Shown: positions 49,645 to 59,210 of the stretch, piece after piece | How the letters are laid out: each line of letters begins with the position of its first letter | Position numbering within the stretch: position 1 is the first letter of the stretch | DNA from: Vibrio sp. CAU 1672 | Lineage (GTDB): Bacteria; Pseudomonadota; Gammaproteobacteria; Enterobacterales; Vibrionaceae | DNA: 64,000 nucleotides | Reading direction: 5' to 3' | NCBI RefSeq assembly: GCF_029223195.1 | Contig: NZ_JARHUF010000017.1 | Coordinates: forward strand, 1-64,000 | Made by a program: the position numbers and the translations under genes | The notes under the pieces: model-generated | The model's input: only the letters and a program-made list of their open reading frames with translations | The model's database searches: none | What the model was told of the DNA's origin: nothing

Positions 49645-49672
49645 TTATGGGGATGAAGATTCCTGATTCAAG
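49645..49672 (-). promoter_or_regulatory. Sigma-32 heat-shock promoter of grpE
   Basis: On the minus strand, -35 CTTGAAT (49666-49672), 13-base spacer and -10 CCCCATAA (49645-49652). It resembles the dnaK promoter in spacing, which supports co-regulation. Confidence 0.87.
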
Positions 49673-49693
49673 CCTCTTTAGTGCGGAAATGCT

Positions 49694-50578
49694 ATGAAAA
49701 ACCCATGTAACGTGATCGCGATTATCGGAAAACCACGAGATCAACAGGCTATCCAGACTCACAGAGAGTTGTATTTGTGGCTCACTTCAGAAGGTTATCA
49801 AGTATTTATCGACGACCGCCTGGCCACTATTTTAAATGACATACCTGAAAGCCAGTTTGCCAGCATGGTCGAGCTGGGAAAAAACGCTGATCTGGCGATC
49901 GTGGTCGGCGGCGACGGCAACATGCTGGGGGCAGCCCGGATCTTATCGCGCTTTGACGTCGCGGTAATTGGGGTTAACCGTGGCAACCTGGGCTTTTTGA
50001 CCGACTTGAATCCCGATGAGTTCCAGGAGGCCCTCAAAGCGGTGCTCGATGGCGAATACATCGAAGAAGAACGCTTCCTGCTGGAGACCGAGATCCATCG
50101 TCACGGCCAGATCAAAAGCCACAACGCAGCACTCAATGAGGCGGTACTGCACCCGGGTCAGGTAGCGCACATGATTGAGTTTGAAGTCTATATTGACGAT
50201 AGCTTTGCCTTCTCACAGCGCGCAGATGGCATCATTATTTCCACCCCCACCGGTTCTACGGCGTATTCGCTCTCAGGTGGTGGCCCGATCTTATCCCCGA
50301 GCCTGAACGCGATTTCACTGGTGCCGATGTTTCCTCATACCTTGTCCAGCCGCCCATTAGTGGTCGACGGCAAACGACGGATCAAGTTACTTGTTTCCCC
50401 GGAAAACCGCGGTACCCAGGAAGTCAGCTGTGACGGCCAGGTCTCTCTGCCCGTCTCTCCCGGGGACGAAATTCACATCTATCAGAGCCCTAACGTGCTG
50501 AAACTGATCCACCCCAAAGACTACAGTTATTACCACGTACTGCGAAACAAGCTAGGCTGGTCCAGCAAATTATTCTGA
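49694..50578 (+). CDS. nadK: NAD kinase
   Basis: Makes NADP from NAD and ATP. The 294-residue protein has the GGDGN motif at 72-76 and [17 protein letters not shown] near 193-209, both diagnostic. In Vibrio and enterics it is usually followed by recN; here a lipoprotein gene stands between them. It is divergent from grpE across 146 bp. Confidence 0.96.
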   Translation: MKNPCNVIAIIGKPRDQQAIQTHRELYLWLTSEGYQVFIDDRLATILNDIPESQFASMVELGKNADLAIVVGGDGNMLGAARILSRFDVAVIGVNRGNLGFLTDLNPDEFQEALKAVLDGEYIEEERFLLETEIHRHGQIKSHNAALNEAVLHPGQVAHMIEFEVYIDDSFAFSQRADGIIISTPTGSTAYSLSGGGPILSPSLNAISLVPMFPHTLSSRPLVVDGKRRIKLLVSPENRGTQEVSCDGQVSLPVSPGDEIHIYQSPNVLKLIHPKDYSYYHVLRNKLGWSSKLF

Positions 50579-50588
50579 CGCCAAACGA

Positions 50589-50614
50589 AAGGCCGATGTC
50601 CGTACATTGGCCTT
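50589..50614 (+). terminator. Terminator-like hairpin after nadK
   Basis: AAGGCC-ATGT and ACAT-GGCCTT around CCGT, with one G-T pair. The following bases are only weakly T-rich. Confidence 0.65.
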
Positions 50615-50822
50615 GCTGCTATCCGCGTTACTCCGCCTGCTTACCTATCTGCAAACATATTGCTTTCTCTACAGCCCCGCCCCAAACAAACCAAAAGTTT
50701 GAACCTCTGGGCAAAAGTCTAACGAACTTCTATACACCGGTTGAATGACTCCTTGGCAGTGATACTCTGGCAAGGAATAGAGTATAAACTCTAACAATAA
50801 TAATCCTACCAAGGGCAAAGCG

Positions 50823-52004
50823 ATGAGAAAAACTATAATCCTGTCTATTCTCAGTACATTAGTGATGGTTGGCTGCCAGTCAGAGGACACTCAAACCACC
50901 ACGATTTCTAATGCCAAAGCACAAGACATCAGCAATACCAAACGGGCGCTTGCCCAATCCTTGAGTAACAATTATGCCGAGCTTGAATCAGCCCTGCGCA
51001 ACGATATTACTGCCGGACAAACTAATATTCCGCTGTCAAAATTTGTTGCCCAAAACTCTCAGTCACCTTTGAGCCAACAAATGCTCAAGGCAGATACACT
51101 CATCCGCGGTTGGAAAGGGATAGCTGAATACTCAAATGAGTTGTTAGAGATCCGCCTGGCCAATGAAGCGATGCTACCGGCATGGCAGCAGGGGAATATC
51201 TCGCCTTTGTTCGCTTACGAACCAAATGGTGATGATGAGCAATGGCAATACATTGAAGCATTTGACGTTTACGGCAACATTCATCAACTGGATGTTTATC
51301 AACTGCCGGACGTGCCGGTACTGGTTATCGACAATAACAGCTCAGCAGAGCTAAAAGCTGGCTTACAGGCTATGCAGGCAGAAATGCACCAGCTTGGCCA
51401 GGCGGCGATGATCCAGCCATACCATAAAGAGTCACCACTAAAAGGCATGGCATTAGCGCCAGCATCAGCAGCGAATCCGATTCAGACCACCCAATTGAAG
51501 AAAATTCGCCTGGCAGATGACCAAGAACCTTGGATCTCAGGCAAGGCAGAGATTTATGCCATCGTAACCGGAGTTAACCCGAGCCGGGATGAGCCCACCC
51601 TGGATCTAGTCGAAATGCCATACCTGGATTACGACAACAAAGATTACTACCCTGATCAGATTGTCATTCACTGGTCTCGTTACCGCTGGGGAGCGGCAGA
51701 CATCATCCTGATGGAACAAGATGACGGCACAGACTACAAACAGCTGGCGAAACTGCTGGTTCAGGTTGCAGAACAAGTAATGAAAGCCATCCCCGACCCA
51801 GAAGTTCAGGCTTATGCGATCATTCCTCAGATCACCAACAAAATCATTGATGCGATTCCGGATGGCGTACTCACCAATGATGATGACTTTGTCGATGTTT
51901 ACTACACCCTGATGCAAGACACACCTTATGTTGACCATCCGGGGGCAGGCGCTAATGCCGTAGTCACACTTGAGCCACTGGAGATTAACCCTACTCGTCC
52001 ATAG
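50823..52004 (+). CDS. DUF3103-like lipoprotein
   Basis: A 393-residue predicted lipoprotein: signal residues 1-17, lipobox VMVGC with Cys18. A helical region follows, then a segment with WISGKAEIYAIVTG, YLDYDNKDYYPDQIVIHWSRYRWGAADIILM-type sequence (from about 272) that I associate with DUF3103 proteins of Vibrio. No function is known. It stands between nadK and recN, which are usually adjacent, and has its own promoter region and terminator, so it was probably inserted there. No transposon remains are visible. Confidence 0.75.
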   Translation: MRKTIILSILSTLVMVGCQSEDTQTTTISNAKAQDISNTKRALAQSLSNNYAELESALRNDITAGQTNIPLSKFVAQNSQSPLSQQMLKADTLIRGWKGIAEYSNELLEIRLANEAMLPAWQQGNISPLFAYEPNGDDEQWQYIEAFDVYGNIHQLDVYQLPDVPVLVIDNNSSAELKAGLQAMQAEMHQLGQAAMIQPYHKESPLKGMALAPASAANPIQTTQLKKIRLADDQEPWISGKAEIYAIVTGVNPSRDEPTLDLVEMPYLDYDNKDYYPDQIVIHWSRYRWGAADIILMEQDDGTDYKQLAKLLVQVAEQVMKAIPDPEVQAYAIIPQITNKIIDAIPDGVLTNDDDFVDVYYTLMQDTPYVDHPGAGANAVVTLEPLEINPTRP

Positions 52005-52016
52005 CCAGCCAGATTT

Positions 52017-52050
52017 AATGAGCCGCAACCACTTGGTACGGCTCATTTTC
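52017..52050 (+). terminator. Terminator after the DUF3103-like gene
   Basis: AATGAGCCG and CGGCTCATT form a 9-bp stem with a 13-base loop followed by TTCTTT. Confidence 0.8.
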
Positions 52051-52102
52051 TTTCCCCAACGACCAAAAAACCACCTCCCTCACAAAAAAACACCCTGTTG
52101 AC

Positions 52103-52165
52103 TTTACTGTATAAAGAAACAGTATATACTGTTTTCTTATACAGTATTGTTCAGTTATACAGGTA
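52103..52165 (+). promoter_or_regulatory. SOS promoter of recN with two to three LexA boxes
   Basis: Box 1 TACTGT-N8-ACAGTA at 52105-52124 and box 2 at 52127-52146 both fit the LexA palindrome completely; a third, weaker one (TTGT-N8-ACAG) covers 52147-52163. A likely promoter, TTTACT (52103-52108), 16-base spacer, TATACT (52125-52130), is buried in boxes 1 and 2, so LexA should block it tightly. Confidence 0.92.
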
Positions 52166-52172
52166 AATAAAA

Positions 52173-53837
52173 ATGCTGGCTCACTTAAGTGTTAACAATT
52201 TTGCCATCGTGAAGTCATTACAGCTCGAACTGTCTGGGGGCATGACCACCATCACCGGTGAAACCGGTGCCGGTAAGTCCATCGCGATTGATGCGCTTGG
52301 CCTTTGTCTGGGTGGCCGTGCCGAAGCCGGCATGGTGCGCCAAGGGGAAGAAAAAACCGAAGTCAGTGCCGCTTTTTTACTCGATAACAACCTGCATGCC
52401 ACACGCTGGCTGGAAGACAACGATCTGTTTGATGGCAGCGAATGCATTCTGCGCCGGGTGATCACCAAAGAGGGCCGTTCACGCGCCTTTATCAATGGCA
52501 GTCCGGTTCCGCTGTCGCAGCTTAAGTCACTCGGGCAACTGCTGATCAACATCCATGGCCAGCACGCCCATCACCAACTGATGAAAAGTGACCATCAAAT
52601 GGCGATGCTGGATCAATACGCCGGTCACCAGAACCTGCTGAAAAATACCCGCAATGCCTATCAGCATTGGCGCCAGGCCGACAACAACCTCAAGCAACTC
52701 AAAGCCAACAGCCAGCAAAACCAGGCTCAGAAGCAACTGCTTGAATACCAAATCAAAGAACTGAATGAGTTAGCGTTAGGTGAAGAAGAATTTGCCGAGC
52801 TTGAACACGAGCACAAAAGGCTGTCCAACAGCGGGGAACTTGCCACCACTTGCCAACAAGCCCTCGAACTTATTTACGAAGGTGAAGAGGTTAATGCGCT
52901 TGGTATTTTGCAATCAGCCAATCACTCCCTGATCCAATTAGCGGAGCTGGATGAAAAACTGGCTGAACTACCCAATATGCTGGCCGAAGCCATGATCCAA
53001 TTGGAAGAGACCCAAAATGAGTTACGCAGCTACCTTGATGGCATCGATGTGGATCCGGCGCGGATGGCTTATGTCGAAGAACGTTTCTCAAAAGTGATGT
53101 CCATGGCGCGCAAGCACCATGTGATGCCAGAGGATCTTTACCAGCATCATCAAGAACTACTCGCTCAGATTGAGGCGCTGGACTGTTCAGATGAAAAACT
53201 GGATGAGCTGGCACAAGAAGTTGAGCAACACTACCAGGCCTTCCTGACCCAGGCTGAAAAGCTGCATAAATCACGCTGCCGCTACGCCAAAGAGCTGAAT
53301 AAGCTGATCACCCAGAGTATGCATGAACTCAGCATGGAAAAAGCCCAGTTCCACATTGAAGTTGGTAAAAATGAGACACAACCGTCGCCGCTTGGCATCG
53401 ACAGCACCTGCTTTCTGGTCTCTACCAACCCGGGCCAGCCGCTGCAGCCGATCGCCAAAGTCGCATCGGGGGGGGAATTATCGCGGATATCCCTGGCTAT
53501 TCAAGTCATTACCGCACAAAAAATCGATACACCAAGTCTGATTTTCGATGAAGTGGATGTCGGGATCAGCGGCCCGACCGCCGCGGTAGTCGGGCGAATG
53601 TTACGCCAACTGGGCGAATCAACCCAGGTGCTGTGTGTCACCCACCTGCCGCAGGTCGCTGGCTGTGGCCACCAGCAAATGTTTGTTGCCAAGCACACCA
53701 AAGGCGGACAAACCGAAACCCAGATGCGCCAGCTGAATAATGAGCAGCGCGTCTCAGAGCTTGCCCGCCTGCTGGGGGGTAGCCAGATCACCGACTCGAC
53801 TTTGGCCAACGCTAAAGAGTTACTGGTTGCCGCCTAA
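52173..53837 (+). CDS. recN: DNA repair protein RecN
   Basis: SMC-like ATPase for double-strand break repair. Walker A is GETGAGKS near 29-36, long coiled coils fill about 150-380, and the C-terminal half has the ABC signature [13 protein letters not shown] and Walker [13 protein letters not shown]. Length 554 is normal. AGGT precedes the ATG at moderate spacing. Tandem LexA boxes upstream make it an SOS gene, as in E. coli where it is among the strongest induced. Confidence 0.97.
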   Translation: MLAHLSVNNFAIVKSLQLELSGGMTTITGETGAGKSIAIDALGLCLGGRAEAGMVRQGEEKTEVSAAFLLDNNLHATRWLEDNDLFDGSECILRRVITKEGRSRAFINGSPVPLSQLKSLGQLLINIHGQHAHHQLMKSDHQMAMLDQYAGHQNLLKNTRNAYQHWRQADNNLKQLKANSQQNQAQKQLLEYQIKELNELALGEEEFAELEHEHKRLSNSGELATTCQQALELIYEGEEVNALGILQSANHSLIQLAELDEKLAELPNMLAEAMIQLEETQNELRSYLDGIDVDPARMAYVEERFSKVMSMARKHHVMPEDLYQHHQELLAQIEALDCSDEKLDELAQEVEQHYQAFLTQAEKLHKSRCRYAKELNKLITQSMHELSMEKAQFHIEVGKNETQPSPLGIDSTCFLVSTNPGQPLQPIAKVASGGELSRISLAIQVITAQKIDTPSLIFDEVDVGISGPTAAVVGRMLRQLGESTQVLCVTHLPQVAGCGHQQMFVAKHTKGGQTETQMRQLNNEQRVSELARLLGGSQITDSTLANAKELLVAA

Positions 53838-53851
53838 CCCTCCCACTTTAA

Positions 53852-53873
53852 GGCAGGGGAGCATTCCCCTGCC
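53852..53873 (+). terminator. Hairpin after recN
   Basis: GGCAGGGGA and TCCCCTGCC around GCAT; only a weak T tract follows (CCTTTG). Confidence 0.65.
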
Positions 53874-54069
53874 CCTGGCCTTTGTTCAGCCAGCCGCAAA
53901 CCTCAACCGCTACCAGCTCAGCCCAATATTCCCGCCCGATACCGAAATAAATGCAACTCAACTCAAAAATCGTGGTCTCACTTACTAGCATCTGACACAG
54001 AGCTTTTTACATCTGCGTCGAGCTTGTTTATTATCAGCGCAGTATTTTGAAGGTTACTAAGAAGTTATT

Positions 54070-54429
54070 ATGCAATTAAAGAAGTGGTTAGTTGCCGTAC
54101 CATTAGCAATGACGTTGCTGACGGGATGTTCGGTATTAGAAAAACTGGTGTATCGAATTGATATTAACCAAGGTAACTATGTAGAACAGAGTGCCGTGGA
54201 CCAACTAAAATTTGGCATGACCAAAGCCCAGGTTCGCTACGTGCTTGGTTCGCCAATGCTGATTGAAAATGGTTACCCAAACACCTGGTACTACATCTAT
54301 CACCACACCCCAGGCCATGGCGATCCAATCCAGAAAGACCTGGTGGTGAATTTCAATGACCAAGGCACCCTCGCCGATATCAATGGCGATTTTCCGAAAA
54401 GTGATGCCTTCTACGAACAAATCCAGTAA
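54070..54429 (+). CDS. bamE: Outer membrane assembly lipoprotein BamE
   Basis: Lipoprotein subunit of the BAM complex that inserts beta-barrel proteins. Signal residues 1-19 with lipobox LLTGC (Cys20); mature part has the SmpA/OmlA fold: [27 protein letters not shown] and [11 protein letters not shown]. The recN-bamE neighbourhood is typical. Length 119 fits Vibrio orthologues. Confidence 0.96.
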   Translation: MQLKKWLVAVPLAMTLLTGCSVLEKLVYRIDINQGNYVEQSAVDQLKFGMTKAQVRYVLGSPMLIENGYPNTWYYIYHHTPGHGDPIQKDLVVNFNDQGTLADINGDFPKSDAFYEQIQ

Positions 54430-54460
54430 TCCATCAACACAAATCCGTATTCAACAAACA

Positions 54461-54486
54461 GGCCTCTGCTCGCAGAGGTCTTTTTA
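54461..54486 (+). terminator. Terminator after bamE
   Basis: GGCCTCTGC and GCAGAGGTC around TC, then five T residues. Confidence 0.9.
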
Positions 54487-54646
54487 TGTCGCCAATACCA
54501 CACCAACAATACATAAGCACATGATATGCATCGAGGCTTTCATCAGCCGCACTTGAATCAGCTCTCAATTCAATCACAATCAGATTTGTTAACTACAATC
54601 AAAGGTTTAGCCTTATTTCGCCCCTGTTTTCAAAAGGAACGATATC

Positions 54647-55909
54647 ATGAAGGCCCGTAGTTTGAGTCTCCTCTTACCCCTAACCCTATTGCTAAGTGGC
54701 TGCAATGACAGCTCGTCAGAAACCTCGCTAGTCACCTCCCACATTCAAAGCCTGGAGTTTGATCATCCGGATGACTCGGATCTTGAGCCCATCCACCAGG
54801 CGGTCATGGGTAAATCGTTTATCGGTCTGGGAGAAACCACACACGGCGGAGCAAAAGGCTTTAAAGCAAAATCAAGGATCACCAAATACCTGCACCAGGC
54901 TGGCGACATCGACGTGCTGGCGATGGAGAGTGGCTTGTATGACGGCTTGCGGCTCTGGCAACGCCTGCAGGATAAAGAGATCACCAATGTAAGAGACGCT
55001 ATGCTGTACTCTTTCATGTTTCTGTATGCGGAAACCCCGGAAATCTATCCGCTGTACCGCTATGTCGAACAACAGGCCTTTACCGATGACCCTCTGATCC
55101 TGGTCGCCTTTGACGGGCGCCACAGCAGCGATCCGGCCTGCAGCGTGATGTTACCGGAAATGCAGACCTTCATTGAACAACACCAACTGCTCAGCCTCGA
55201 CTGGCCCGGTTTCATCTCCAGCGGCCAGGCCATGATGTGCCCGTGGTACTTTGTTGAACCTGATACTAAAGAAAAAAAACGTTTCATTAGCCAACTGGTT
55301 GAGCTAAAAGAAGTTTTGTCACAGATGAAGGCTGAACAAGTCTTGCCACCACCGGAACAACGTAAAGATTTCCGTGAATACGCGACATTCTGGCTACAGG
55401 TGGTCAAAAGCATGCAAGCCCACGTCCAAGACCGTTGGTTCGACACCTTTAATCCCAATGAGATCATGCAGGCAGATAACCTGCGCTGGCTGCAAACCGA
55501 GTGGTTTCCCGGGCAACGGATCCTCGCCTGGGGGCACAATGTTCACATCAGCGCCTACGTTGGCTCGTGGCCAGACAGTATCGGCGCATTTTCACATCTG
55601 AAAACAATGACCGATCCCGATAACGTCTACAGCTTGATCCATGCGTTCGCAGAAGGCCATATCACGCCGCTGGAAGCCGATCTGAGTGAGCGATCCAAAC
55701 CGATGTATATTAGTCATGATAAACACAGTGTCGAACAGCTACTGGCAAACGAAGGGATTGACCAGGCGTTTATCAAAATGGCAGATATCGCCGACATGCC
55801 CGAAGCGAAATCGATCATTTACCAACCAATCGAGACCAGCCAGGAACTGGCTGATGGCATTATTTATACCCGTTTTGAAACACCGAGCAGCATTGACTCT
55901 CCAAGGTGA
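54647..55909 (+). CDS. Erythromycin-esterase-family lipoprotein
   Basis: A 420-residue predicted lipoprotein with lipobox LLSGC (Cys19). The Ere-type catalytic segments are present: GLGETTHG with Glu63 and His66, AMESG near 100, and the late WGHNVHIS motif. Related proteins include macrolide esterases EreA/EreB and uncharacterised envelope proteins. Activity on macrolides cannot be inferred; most chromosomal homologues are uncharacterised. It stands alone between bamE and rnfH, which are normally close neighbours through ratA, and has its own AAAAGGAAC ribosome site and terminator. Confidence 0.82.
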   Translation: MKARSLSLLLPLTLLLSGCNDSSSETSLVTSHIQSLEFDHPDDSDLEPIHQAVMGKSFIGLGETTHGGAKGFKAKSRITKYLHQAGDIDVLAMESGLYDGLRLWQRLQDKEITNVRDAMLYSFMFLYAETPEIYPLYRYVEQQAFTDDPLILVAFDGRHSSDPACSVMLPEMQTFIEQHQLLSLDWPGFISSGQAMMCPWYFVEPDTKEKKRFISQLVELKEVLSQMKAEQVLPPPEQRKDFREYATFWLQVVKSMQAHVQDRWFDTFNPNEIMQADNLRWLQTEWFPGQRILAWGHNVHISAYVGSWPDSIGAFSHLKTMTDPDNVYSLIHAFAEGHITPLEADLSERSKPMYISHDKHSVEQLLANEGIDQAFIKMADIADMPEAKSIIYQPIETSQELADGIIYTRFETPSSIDSPR

Positions 55910-55923
55910 GCCTGCGCTGACAC

Positions 55924-55951
55924 AAAAAAAACCTCCCAATGGGAGGTTTTT
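55924..55951. terminator. Bidirectional terminator
   Basis: AACCTCCC and GGGAGGTT around AAT, flanked by A and T runs; it serves the Ere-like gene and the converging rnfH. Confidence 0.92.
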
Positions 55952-55972
55952 GCTTAACAGTAAGCCTTCTGG

Positions 55973-56332
55973 CTACGACGCATTGCCCTTACGCAGGGCA
56001 TTGGGCTTGCCACCGGTAACCGGATCTGCCGAACCTGACGCTTTTGCCTGTTCCGCGCGTTTGCGGCGAATTTCTTTGGGATCAGCCAGCAACGGGCGAT
56101 AAATCTCAATCCGATCCCGGTCGCGTACCATGGCATCCAGCTTAACATTACGGCTGAATACCCCGACTTTGTTCTTGTTCAGGTCAATCTCAGGGTAGAG
56201 TTCTAACACTCCGGACTGACGGATGATCTCTTCTACCGTGGCATGGTTATTCACCACCAAAGTAAATACCCGCTGTTCATGAGGCAGCGCGTACACCACC
56301 TCAACGTGGATCATATCCGACTCAATACTCAT
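55973..56332 (-). CDS. rnfH: RnfH family Ub-like protein (RatB)
   Basis: A 119-residue protein of the UPF0125/RnfH ubiquitin-like family; role uncertain, historically linked to the Rnf complex or paired with ratA. Residues 5-90 form the fold ([39 protein letters not shown]); the basic tail follows. ATG at 56332 ([11 protein letters not shown]) is within the last codons of ratA, an 11-bp overlap implying coupled translation. A longer frame upstream lies wholly in ratA. Confidence 0.92.
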   Translation of the reverse strand: MSIESDMIHVEVVYALPHEQRVFTLVVNNHATVEEIIRQSGVLELYPEIDLNKNKVGVFSRNVKLDAMVRDRDRIEIYRPLLADPKEIRRKRAEQAKASGSADPVTGGKPNALRKGNAS

Positions 56333-56765
56333 AGCACTCGTACACCTGTTTTGCGCGCTTGGTAAACGCGTTGACCATATTGCTGGCCAGCTCGTTGAAC
56401 ACTTTACCAAACGCCATCTCAATCATTTTGCTGGAGAACTCAAACTCCAGTTTCAGTTCCACTTTACACGCCTGCTCATCCAGTGCGGTAAAAAACCACC
56501 CGCCACGCAATGTTTTAAACGGGCCATCCACCAGGTTCATCATTATCGACTTGCCTGGCTCTAACTCATTGGCCGTGGTAAAGGTTTTGCTGATCCCCGC
56601 TTTCGCCACATCGACAGAAGCCACCATCCCGTCACCCGAAACTTCAATGATCCGCGACCCAGAACAGCCCGGCAAAAACTCCGGATACTTGGCGACATCA
56701 TTGACCAGATCGAACATCTGCTCTGCACTGAAAGACACCAACGCAGAACGGCTGACTTGCTTCAT
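56322..56765 (-). CDS. ratA: RatA family START/COQ10-like protein
   Basis: A 147-residue protein of the polyketide cyclase/START fold, similar to mitochondrial Coq10. In E. coli it has been described as a toxin that blocks 70S formation; a ubiquinone-related role is also proposed. Conserved segments: [18 protein letters not shown] near 17-34 and the C-terminal [19 protein letters not shown]. It overlaps rnfH and is divergent from smpB, the classical arrangement smpB/ratA-rnfH. Confidence 0.95.
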   Translation of the reverse strand: MKQVSRSALVSFSAEQMFDLVNDVAKYPEFLPGCSGSRIIEVSGDGMVASVDVAKAGISKTFTTANELEPGKSIMMNLVDGPFKTLRGGWFFTALDEQACKVELKLEFEFSSKMIEMAFGKVFNELASNMVNAFTKRAKQVYECYEY

Positions 56766-56883
56766 ACACTCTCCTATCGATACGCGTACTGGTTAAAGGC
56801 TTGCTGCAATTTTACTTTTATTCACCGATTGCGCAAATAAAAGGATTTCCTAACCGAAATCCAACCCGTATAATGGCGCTATT

Positions 56884-57369
56884 ATGGCAAAGAAAAAATC
56901 AAAACAAAAAGCGGGTAGCAATACTATCGCGCTGAACAAAAAAGCTCGCCACGAATATTTCATTGAAGATGAAATTGAAGCCGGCTTGGAGCTTCAAGGC
57001 TGGGAAGTGAAAGCCCTTCGCCAAGGTAAAGCCAATATTTCTGAAAGTTACGTATTCCTACGTAACGGTGAAGCCTTTGTGAGTGGCATGACCATCACTC
57101 CTCTGAATCAGGCATCGACACACGTAGTGGCGAACCCTACACGTGTGCGTAAACTCCTTATGAGCCGCCGAGAGTTAGATAACCTCCTCGGCCGAGTTAA
57201 CCGTGAAGGCATGACGCTAACGGCGCTGTCTCTGTACTGGTCTCGCTCATGGGTGAAGATGAAGATCGGCGTAGCAAAAGGTAAAAAGCTGCACGATAAG
57301 CGTACCGATCTGAAAGAAAAAGATTGGGCTCGGGAAAAAGCGCGCGTAATGAAGAGTTCGCTGCGTTAA
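56884..57369 (+). CDS. smpB: SsrA-binding protein SmpB
   Basis: tmRNA partner in ribosome rescue. The 161-residue protein has the OB fold ([29 protein letters not shown] near 17-45, where GWEVK is conserved) and the C-terminal tail [16 protein letters not shown] that enters the decoding centre. It lies 68 bp upstream of ssrA, its RNA partner. Confidence 0.97.
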   Translation: MAKKKSKQKAGSNTIALNKKARHEYFIEDEIEAGLELQGWEVKALRQGKANISESYVFLRNGEAFVSGMTITPLNQASTHVVANPTRVRKLLMSRRELDNLLGRVNREGMTLTALSLYWSRSWVKMKIGVAKGKKLHDKRTDLKEKDWAREKARVMKSSLR

Positions 57370-57437
57370 TCTTGACCACTTAAACGCATAGTACTGGACA
57401 GCGAAAGCTTTTCTGTTACTATGCGAATATTACCTCT

Positions 57438-57805
57438 GGGGCTGATTTAGGATTCGACGGGAATTCAGAAGTCTGAGGTGCATGCCGAGGTGCGGTAGGC
57501 CTCGTTAATAAACCGCAAAAAAATAGTCGCAAACGACGAAAACTACGCACTAGCAGCTTAATAACCTGCTCAGAGCTCTCTCGCCCTAGCTTCCGCACGT
57601 AAGACGGGGAATCACGAGAGATCAAACCCAAACGCGCTAGCCCGGATTCTCCCGCCTGAGAGATGAACGGCGAATTCTAATTCAGGCTAGTCATTCATTA
57701 GCGTGTCGGTTCGCAGGTGGGTGGCGAAATTAAAGATCGACTAAGCATGTAGTACCAATGATGAAAGGTTTTCGGACGCGGGTTCAACTCCCGCCAGCTC
57801 CACCA
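57438..57805 (+). ncRNA. ssrA: Transfer-messenger RNA
   Basis: The 5' end GGGGCTGATTTAGG and 3' end AGCTCCACCA pair as an acceptor stem, with encoded CCA. The tag frame starts at resume codon GCA 57529 and reads ANDENYALAA, then TAA TAA at 57559-57564. Its T-arm GGTTCAACTCCCGCC is intact. The 3' part, about 57768-57805, is the likely attL of the island that follows, since integrases of this type rebuild the RNA end. Confidence 0.97.
57768..57805 (+). other. Probable attL site (3' end of ssrA)
   Basis: The 3' tmRNA segment with T-arm and acceptor is the usual target of P4-type integrases. A matching copy should lie beyond the right edge of the window. A short partial match to its end (CAGCTCCA) recurs at 57902-57909. 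Confidence 0.7.
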
Positions 57806-57814
57806 AATCAAAGA

Positions 57815-57841
57815 AAAAGACGTCTCAGGACGTCTTTTTTG
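57815..57841 (+). terminator. Terminator just inside the island
   Basis: AAGACGTC and GACGTCTT around TCAG, followed by six T residues, 10 bp after the CCA end of ssrA. It ends tmRNA transcription and isolates the integrase promoter. Confidence 0.92.
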
Positions 57842-57914
57842 TTTTCTGCAATATCAAAATCAACAACTTACCCGTCTCCTAACGTCTCTTGATGTCATCG
57901 ACAGCTCCAATTTT

Positions 57915-57965
57915 TAGTAGTACGCTTAGTAGTACCGACAAAAAGTGAGCAGATTGGTACTACTA
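57915..57965. repeat. Three copies of a 9-bp repeat before the integrase
   Basis: TAGTAGTAC occurs directly at 57915-57923 and 57927-57935 and inverted as GTACTACTA at 57957-57965, the last overlapping the start ATG. With the extra matching base (TAGTAGTACC/GGTACTACTA) the outer pair forms a 10-bp palindrome across 19 bases. Likely arm-type integrase sites or an operator. Confidence 0.7.
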
Positions 57966-59203
57966 TGGCAAGGACGACTAAACCACTGACCAACACTGAA
58001 ATCAAACAGGCCAAGCCTAGGGAAAAAGTTTATAACCTTTCCGATGGACAAGGACTTGCATTACGAGTTAAGCCTAACGGCTCCAAGCTATGGCTATTTG
58101 ATTACTACCGTCCTCACACCAAAAAACGTACCAGTCTGAGTTTTGGTGTATACCCTACGATCTCTCTCGCAGAAGCTAGAGCCCAACGAGATGAAGCCCG
58201 TAAGCTACTCACTCAAGACATTGATCCCAAAGAACACAAAGTCGAGAAAGCCACCGCTCAAGCAGCAAAGCATAGAACAACGCTTGAAGTTGTTGCCAAA
58301 GACTGGTTTGTGCTTAAAAAGAAAAAAGTAACGCCCGACTATGCGGACGACATCTGGAACTCATTAAAACTGCATATTTTCCCTACTCTTGGGACCATCC
58401 CAATTCATGATTTACGACCACAGCACGCTATTGATGCCATGAAACCTTTAGCTCACAAAGGCAACTTAGAGACCATTAAACGACTATCACAGCGTTTAAA
58501 CGAAATCATGACTTATGCCGTTAATACAGGTTTAGTTGATGCTAACCGTTTGATCGGCATTAAAGCAGCTTTTGAAGCTCCTAAGAAAAAGCATATGCCA
58601 ACACTGAGACCAGAGGAACTTCCGGGCCTTATGATGGCCATCAACAATGCCAGCATAAAACGCACAACTCGTTGCCTCATTGAGTGGCAGCTGCACACAA
58701 TGGTTCGCCCAAGTGAAGCGTCAGGTGCTCGTTGGGAAGAAATAGATTTCGATAACGCTCTATGGATAATTCCTGCTGAGAGAATGAAAAAGCGTAAAGA
58801 GCATACCGTACCGTTAACCCAGCAGACACTAGCTCTACTGGAAGTCATGAAGCCAATTAGCTTTCATCGTGAATTCATCTTCCCATCTGATAGAAATCCA
58901 CAGACGCATACCCATGACCAAACCGCTAACATGGCACTAAAGCGCATGGGCTTTGGTGGCCGTCTTGTATCTCATGGACTTAGAGCACTAGCCAGTACCA
59001 CTCTCAATGAGCAAGGTCACGATTCCGATGTGATCGAAGCTGCATTGGCCCACTGTGACAAAAATGAAGTACGCCGCGCCTACAACCGTGCAGACTATCT
59101 AGAAAGGCGAAAAAAAATAATGAGTTGGTGGAGCGAGCATATCGAAGAGGCCGCCAAAGGCAGCCTCTCCGTGACAGGCACTAGGCAGCTGAAAGTAATA
59201 TAA
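57965..59203 (+). CDS. Tyrosine integrase of P4 type
   Basis: A 412-residue site-specific recombinase. The N-terminal DUF4102-type arm-binding domain (about 8-95: LTNTEIKQAKP, SDGQGLALRVKPNGSKLW) and core-binding domain (about 105-205) precede the catalytic domain with Arg248 (HTMVRPSEA), His337/Arg340 (HGLR), His363 (LAHCDKN) and nucleophile Tyr373 (RRAYNRADY). It probably catalyses insertion and excision at the 3' end of ssrA. The start is inside a palindrome, suggesting self-regulation. Convergent with the defence operon. Confidence 0.95.
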   Translation: MARTTKPLTNTEIKQAKPREKVYNLSDGQGLALRVKPNGSKLWLFDYYRPHTKKRTSLSFGVYPTISLAEARAQRDEARKLLTQDIDPKEHKVEKATAQAAKHRTTLEVVAKDWFVLKKKKVTPDYADDIWNSLKLHIFPTLGTIPIHDLRPQHAIDAMKPLAHKGNLETIKRLSQRLNEIMTYAVNTGLVDANRLIGIKAAFEAPKKKHMPTLRPEELPGLMMAINNASIKRTTRCLIEWQLHTMVRPSEASGARWEEIDFDNALWIIPAERMKKRKEHTVPLTQQTLALLEVMKPISFHREFIFPSDRNPQTHTHDQTANMALKRMGFGGRLVSHGLRALASTTLNEQGHDSDVIEAALAHCDKNEVRRAYNRADYLERRKKIMSWWSEHIEEAAKGSLSVTGTRQLKVI

Positions 59204-59210
59204 CTGCCGT

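Noticed and set aside
57438..57805. tRNA gene as the island target
   Set aside because: The T-arm and acceptor belong to tmRNA; the tag frame ANDENYALAA and full 5' part identify ssrA.
57902..57909. Second attachment site from the recurring CAGCTCCA
   Set aside because: Only eight bases match the tmRNA 3' end, within chance expectation, and it lies upstream of the integrase rather than at the island's far end.
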